From assembly GCA_030637065.1 (NCBI GenBank), contig DAOVVQ010000138.1:1-10187 (forward strand): a stretch of 10,187 bases of DNA, in the 5' to 3' direction. How positions within the stretch are numbered: position 1 is the stretch's first letter; every line of letters starts with the position of its first letter. Positions 6,217 through 10,187 of this stretch are shown in pieces. The notes beneath the pieces were generated by a model. That model was not told the origin of the DNA. It did not search any database and worked only from the letters and a program-made list of their open reading frames with translations. This DNA comes from Planctomycetota bacterium. Its GTDB lineage: Bacteria; Planctomycetota; Phycisphaerae; Sedimentisphaerales; Anaerohalosphaeraceae. Made by a program: the position numbers and the translations under genes.

Positions 6217-9080
6217 CGGATAACAGACTTGAAAAGATCGCAGCCGAGCTTGGGGTAGCTATCAAGGGCGAGGTTCTGGTGGATATCTTCAATCGCGTTG
6301 CCTTCAGTACGGACGCGAGCATCTACCAGATCATGCCGCTTTGCGTGGTAAGGCCGCTGGACACCGCTGACGTTGTGGCTGTCGTCAAATATGCCCATGA
6401 CAGCGGCATACCCGTCGTGGGACGCGGGGCGGGTACCGGCCTGGCGGGCGAGGCGCTGACCGACGGAATCGTGATCGATTTTACTACGCACATGAACAAG
6501 ATAATCGGCGCCGAAAAAGATGGCGAGGTCGTCGTCTGTCAGCCGGGCGTCGTTCTGGACACACTTAACGACTATCTCGCTCAATATGGCAAGAAGATCG
6601 GCCCGGACCCCTCGAGTTCCAACCGGGCGGTGATCGGCGGAGTCGTCGCCAACAATTCAACCGGGGCCCATTCCCTTCAGTATGGCTACATCGCCGAGTA
6701 TGTCGAGCGGCTAAAGGTCGTATTGGCAGACGGCAGCGTCCATGATTTCGTCAACGGCTGTGACCCCGCCGAAGAGGGCGTCTGGTCCGGAGCCAAAGAC
6801 TGCTGTGACATGCTGCGCGACAATCACCGGATAATAGCCAAGGCCCAGCCGACAGCCAGGCGCAATCGCAGCGGCTATAATATCTCCGGCGTTTGCCACG
6901 GCGAAAAGATCGACCTTGCAAAGCTGATGGTCGGTTCCGAAGGAACATTGGGAATATTTACCGAAATGGCGATAAGGACCGTTGACCTGCCAAAAGTTAA
7001 GGCCCTTTTGCAGCTTGAATTTTCGTCGCGAAAAAACATGGCCAAAGCGGTGCCGATCGTTGTCGATACCGGCGCTTCGGCATGTGAACTAATGGGCGAA
7101 AGGCTCATCAAGATAGCAGCCGAGGCCCTGCCCGATTACCGCGATATTTTCCCGGAAGATTGCGCAGCCCTGCTGCTTATCGAACATACCGGCGACAGCG
7201 CTGACAGCGTACGCCAAAAGATAGAAAAGACCGACGCAGCAGCGGGGCAGTTGGCGTCGGGCAGAAAGTACATCTCCGACCCCGCTCAAATGGCACGGTT
7301 GTGGAAGTCCCGAAAGGATGCCGTTCCGCTCCTGCATAGGAAAAAGGGCTCGGCCCACCCGGTCGCCTTCATCGAAGATGTGGCTGTCGGTCCCGACCGG
7401 CTTGGCGAGTACATTTCCGGCATGGAGGCCATCGGCAAAAGGTACGAGATCCCCATGGCCTTCTACGGGCACGCCGGCGACGGTGAACTGCACATCAGGC
7501 CGTACCTGGACCTGAGCGACTCGAACGACGTGGCGAAAATGCGTCAGATCGCCGAGGAGGTATTCGAGTTGGCCTGGCTTTTGGGCGGAACCATAAGCGG
7601 CGAACATGCCGACGGAATGGTGCGGGCGGCCTTCATCGAAAAGCAGTACGGCTCCGAATATTACGAGTTGCTCAAGCGGATAAAGACGACCTTCGACCCC
7701 GACGGCATTATGAATCCCGGCAAGATAATCAGCGGCGACCCAGCGGTTATGACCGAAAACCTGCGGGCGTCGAATATGGTCCTCAGCGAACGCACCGAGA
7801 CGAATCTTCTGTTTGACCCGGACGAATTCAAATTCGAGATTCAGCAGTGCAATGGCGACGGCGTCTGTCTGAGCGCCAAGCCGGGAGCCAGGATGTGCCC
7901 GGTCTTTCGCGCTGTCGGCGATGAATTGGCCTGCTCCAGAGCAAAGGCGAATATCCTCAGGGCATGGATTACCGGTATCATTAGCGATGATGATTTTAAA
8001 TCGGAGAGATTTAAGGAGGTGCTTTCCCTTTGCATCAACTGCAAGATGTGTTCGGTCGAGTGCCCGTCGGGGGTCGATATTTCAAAGCTGATGATGGAAG
8101 CCCGCGCCGAGCACACCAAACGAAACGGGCTTAGCTTCTGCGAATGTGTCCTGGCCCACAACCGCCTGCTCAGTATCGCAGGCAGCCTCTTTTCGTTCCC
8201 AGCCAATATCGTATTAAAGTTGCGACCGGTCAGGTGGCTGATGGAAAAGACCATCGGCCTGGACAGACGCAGGGCGTTTCCGACGTTTCAATTCGGCTCG
8301 TTCATCAAAAAGGGCAGAAAATATATCGCCGCCGAGGGGCCTGTTCATAATCCGGTCGACAAGGTGGCCTACTTTGTCGATAGCTATGCAAATTACAACG
8401 ACCACGAGTTGGGTTTCGCGGTCCTGAAATACCTGCGGTATAACAATATCGACGTTATCCTGCCCGATCAGCTTCCAGCTCCGCTTCCGGCAATGACCTA
8501 CGGTGATGTCAAGCTGGCGAGAAACGATCTGACCTACAGCGTTGGGCGTCTGGCCCAGGTTGTCAAGGCCGGCTACAAGGTCGTCTGCTCCGAACCGAGT
8601 GCGGCCCTGTGCCTGAAAGACGAGCTTCGGCTCTTTGTTGACAGCGATGAGGCAAGGGACGTTTCGGAGAATACATTCGAGTTGATGAGTTATTTATCCC
8701 GGCTAAATGCCGACGGCAAACTCAAGAACAGTATCTCCAGCCTTATGTCGCAAGGGGACTACGCCTATCATTCGCCGTGCCATCTGTGTGCTCTGGGCTG
8801 TGCGGGACAGAGCGTGGATCTGCTCAATAAGCTCACGGGTGTCAGGCTGGTCGACATAAATGCCGGCTGTTGCGGTTTGGCGGGGACCTGCGGGATGCAG
8901 AAGAAAAACTACGAGCTTTCGATGGCCATCGGCACGGATATGGCCCGCGCCATTGACGAGATGGACGCCGATGACGTGATAACCGAATGTGCCGCCTGCA
9001 AGATGCAGATCGAGCACTTGACGGACAAAAAAGTCCATCACCCGATAAAGATACTGGCAAGGGCTGCGGGCCTGATGTAA
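6213..9080 (+). CDS. FAD-linked oxidase / Fe-S fusion protein (GlcD-GlcF or D-lactate dehydrogenase type)
   Basis: This 955-residue fusion should oxidise a 2-hydroxy acid such as D-lactate or glycolate with FAD and pass electrons through Fe-S clusters. The FAD-binding part (about 30-250) has VGRGAGTGLAGEAL at 69-82 and DPSSSNRAVIGGVVANNSTG at 132-151. The oxidase C-terminal part (about 250-510) keeps GHAGDGELH at 419-427 and GEHADG at 463-468, where the family usually has GEHGDG. Cysteines for two clusters follow: Cys546, Cys552 and Cys562-Pro, then Cys607, 610, 613 and 617-Pro. The C-terminal cysteine-rich domain keeps Cys856, 859, 863, the Cys886-Cys887-Gly motif, Cys893, Cys926 and Cys929. 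The earlier cysteine-rich repeat (about 717-805) has lost its CCG motif and reads PDQLPAPLPAMTYGD instead. AAGGG at 6202-6206 supports the ATG. The amrS-like gene follows after 24 bases. Class is secure; substrate and electron acceptor are not. Confidence 0.93.
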   Translation: MTDNRLEKIAAELGVAIKGEVLVDIFNRVAFSTDASIYQIMPLCVVRPLDTADVVAVVKYAHDSGIPVVGRGAGTGLAGEALTDGIVIDFTTHMNKIIGAEKDGEVVVCQPGVVLDTLNDYLAQYGKKIGPDPSSSNRAVIGGVVANNSTGAHSLQYGYIAEYVERLKVVLADGSVHDFVNGCDPAEEGVWSGAKDCCDMLRDNHRIIAKAQPTARRNRSGYNISGVCHGEKIDLAKLMVGSEGTLGIFTEMAIRTVDLPKVKALLQLEFSSRKNMAKAVPIVVDTGASACELMGERLIKIAAEALPDYRDIFPEDCAALLLIEHTGDSADSVRQKIEKTDAAAGQLASGRKYISDPAQMARLWKSRKDAVPLLHRKKGSAHPVAFIEDVAVGPDRLGEYISGMEAIGKRYEIPMAFYGHAGDGELHIRPYLDLSDSNDVAKMRQIAEEVFELAWLLGGTISGEHADGMVRAAFIEKQYGSEYYELLKRIKTTFDPDGIMNPGKIISGDPAVMTENLRASNMVLSERTETNLLFDPDEFKFEIQQCNGDGVCLSAKPGARMCPVFRAVGDELACSRAKANILRAWITGIISDDDFKSERFKEVLSLCINCKMCSVECPSGVDISKLMMEARAEHTKRNGLSFCECVLAHNRLLSIAGSLFSFPANIVLKLRPVRWLMEKTIGLDRRRAFPTFQFGSFIKKGRKYIAAEGPVHNPVDKVAYFVDSYANYNDHELGFAVLKYLRYNNIDVILPDQLPAPLPAMTYGDVKLARNDLTYSVGRLAQVVKAGYKVVCSEPSAALCLKDELRLFVDSDEARDVSENTFELMSYLSRLNADGKLKNSISSLMSQGDYAYHSPCHLCALGCAGQSVDLLNKLTGVRLVDINAGCCGLAGTCGMQKKNYELSMAIGTDMARAIDEMDADDVITECAACKMQIEHLTDKKVHHPIKILARAAGLM

Positions 9081-9104
9081 ATTGACGGCTTAGGGCCGAT
9101 TAAA

Positions 9105-10142
9105 ATGGCAGAGGCAAAAGACGAACTCAAGCAAGCGGTACTGTGGCAGCCGGAAGGCGATAATGGCAAAGTCCGGTGCAGCCTGTGCAGTTGGCGGTGC
9201 CTGATCGCAGACGGCAAGCTGGGCCATTGTGCCGTACGAAAAAATATTGGCGGCATTCTTTATTCGCTTAACTACTACAAAGTCTGCGCCGCCAACGCCG
9301 ACCCTATCGAGAAGAAGCCCCTGTTTCATTTTCAGCCGGCGACCAGGAGCTTTTCCATCTCCACGCCGGGCTGCAATTTTAAGTGTGTATTCTGCCAGAA
9401 CTGGCAGATCAGTCAGCAGGCCCTGGCCGGGACCATAGAGGGCAGCCCTTACGCCCCCGAAGAGATCGTAAACGCCGCCGTTCGCACCGGCTGCACAAGC
9501 ATCGCCTATACCTACACCGAGCCGACGATCTTCATGGAATTGTGTGCCGATTGCGGGATATTGGCAAGGCAAAAGGGCCTGGCCAACGTGTTCGTCAGCA
9601 ACGGCTACGAGACCCGCGAGGCGATCGATTTTGCCAAAGGCTGGCTCGACGGGATCAATATCGACCTGAAGAGCTTTCGCGAGGATTATTACAAACGCCT
9701 GTGCAAAGCGAGCCTCAAACCCGTCCTCGACACCATCGGCTACATCGCAAAGAATACCGATATCTGGATGGAGCTTACAACGCTCATCGTCCCGGGCGAG
9801 AACGACTCCGACGAAGAACTCAAAGACATCGCTGATTTCATCGCCAAAGAGGCAGGCGTCGACGTCCCCTGGCACGTCAGCAGGTTCTATCCTAATTACC
9901 AAATGAACGGCAAGGGCGCTACGCCGGAAAAGACGCTCCAGCGGGCCTTCGATATCGGCAGGGAAGCCGGGCTGAGGTACGTCTACGTCGGCAATCTGCC
10001 TGGCGACAAGGCGGAGAGCACCTCCTGCTACAATTGCGGCGAGATGCTCATCGAACGGGTCGGGTATACGATACTCGGCAATAAGGTCAAGGACAGCCGC
10101 TGCCCCGAGTGCAGCGCGGAAATCGCAGGATTTAAGCTATAA
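9105..10142 (+). CDS. amrS: AmmeMemoRadiSam system radical SAM enzyme
   Basis: The 345-residue product is a cytoplasmic radical SAM protein related to pyruvate formate-lyase activating enzymes. The CxxxCxxC cluster motif is CNFKCVFC, with Cys90, Cys94 and Cys97 binding the SAM-coordinating [4Fe-4S] cluster. An N-terminal cysteine group (Cys25, 28, 32, 42) and a C-terminal zinc-ribbon-like set (Cys308, 311, 333, 336) frame the barrel. YTYTEPTIF, then VFVSNGYE, and INIDLKSF and FYPNYQMNG further on match the AmrS subgroup rather than PflA itself. This family is named for frequent linkage with MEMO1-like and AMMECR1 proteins; the reaction is not known to me. The ATG at 9105 has TAGGG at 9091-9095 upstream. 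It begins 24 bases after the flavoprotein stop, so the two are probably co-transcribed, though no functional link is evident. Confidence 0.88.
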   Translation: MAEAKDELKQAVLWQPEGDNGKVRCSLCSWRCLIADGKLGHCAVRKNIGGILYSLNYYKVCAANADPIEKKPLFHFQPATRSFSISTPGCNFKCVFCQNWQISQQALAGTIEGSPYAPEEIVNAAVRTGCTSIAYTYTEPTIFMELCADCGILARQKGLANVFVSNGYETREAIDFAKGWLDGINIDLKSFREDYYKRLCKASLKPVLDTIGYIAKNTDIWMELTTLIVPGENDSDEELKDIADFIAKEAGVDVPWHVSRFYPNYQMNGKGATPEKTLQRAFDIGREAGLRYVYVGNLPGDKAESTSCYNCGEMLIERVGYTILGNKVKDSRCPECSAEIAGFKL

Positions 10143-10164
10143 CATTTATTTGAACCGGGAGACT

Positions 10165-10187
10165 ATGTTGAAAATTATTGCTGACGA
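10165..10187 (+). CDS. Start of a further gene, cut by the window end
   Basis: An ATG at 10165 follows GGGAG (10157-10161) by three bases and stands 22 bases after the amrS stop, so it is probably the next gene of the same run. Only MLKIIAD plus two bases are present. The opening resembles the N-termini of erythronate-4-phosphate dehydrogenases (PdxB), but seven residues cannot support an assignment. It does not resemble the MEMO or AMMECR1 starts expected next to amrS, although that is also too little evidence. Confidence 0.5.

Noticed and set aside
5949..6584. Minus-strand open frame spanning the palindromic gap and the start of the flavoprotein
   Set aside because: The palindrome-rich part encodes low-complexity, non-domain sequence and the rest is antisense to a well-supported FAD domain.

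Overview
The window looks like a piece of a free-living, glycan-degrading bacterial chromosome. It is moderately GC-rich and all supported genes lie on the + strand. Two complete genes encode Sec/lipobox lipoproteins with carbohydrate-active folds, and the glycolate-oxidase-type flavoprotein is a single-chain flavin/Fe-S fusion. Together with the gene style, this fits Planctomycetota (Phycisphaerae/Sedimentisphaerales-like) best. That placement is inference; Kiritimatiellota or a related PVC lineage is possible.

Region 1 (1-5922) is a polysaccharide-utilisation cluster of three same-strand genes: the C-terminal two thirds of a right-handed parallel beta-helix protein (cut by the window edge), a GH51 alpha-L-arabinofuranosidase lipoprotein, and a full-length beta-helix lipoprotein. 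The two beta-helix proteins are close paralogues that align without a single gap over about 509 residues. The layout is therefore a duplicated gene with an arabinofuranosidase between the copies. The likely job is cell-envelope hydrolysis of an arabinose-containing glycan. The beta-helix activity is not proven; a GH141- or GH120-like glycosidase is the best guess.

Region 2 (5923-6212) is a 290-base gap that is unusually dense in inverted repeats. A roughly 100-base element (5964-6063, extending to 6078) can fold in two mutually exclusive ways. Next come a weak promoter candidate, a 13-bp bulged hairpin (6143-6178) that competes with a second hairpin covering a Shine-Dalgarno sequence, and a possible seven-codon leader ORF whose stop overlaps the next start codon. 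This is the part of the window least explained by ordinary annotation.

Region 3 (6213-10187) holds a tight gene run: a 955-residue FAD-linked oxidase/Fe-S fusion of the GlcD-GlcF/D-lactate dehydrogenase type, an AmmeMemoRadiSam-type radical SAM enzyme (AmrS family) 24 bases later, and the first seven codons of another gene 22 bases after that. The flavoprotein probably oxidises a 2-hydroxy acid and passes electrons through Fe-S centres. The AmrS reaction is not known to me. No RNA genes, CRISPR arrays or insertion sequences were recognised.
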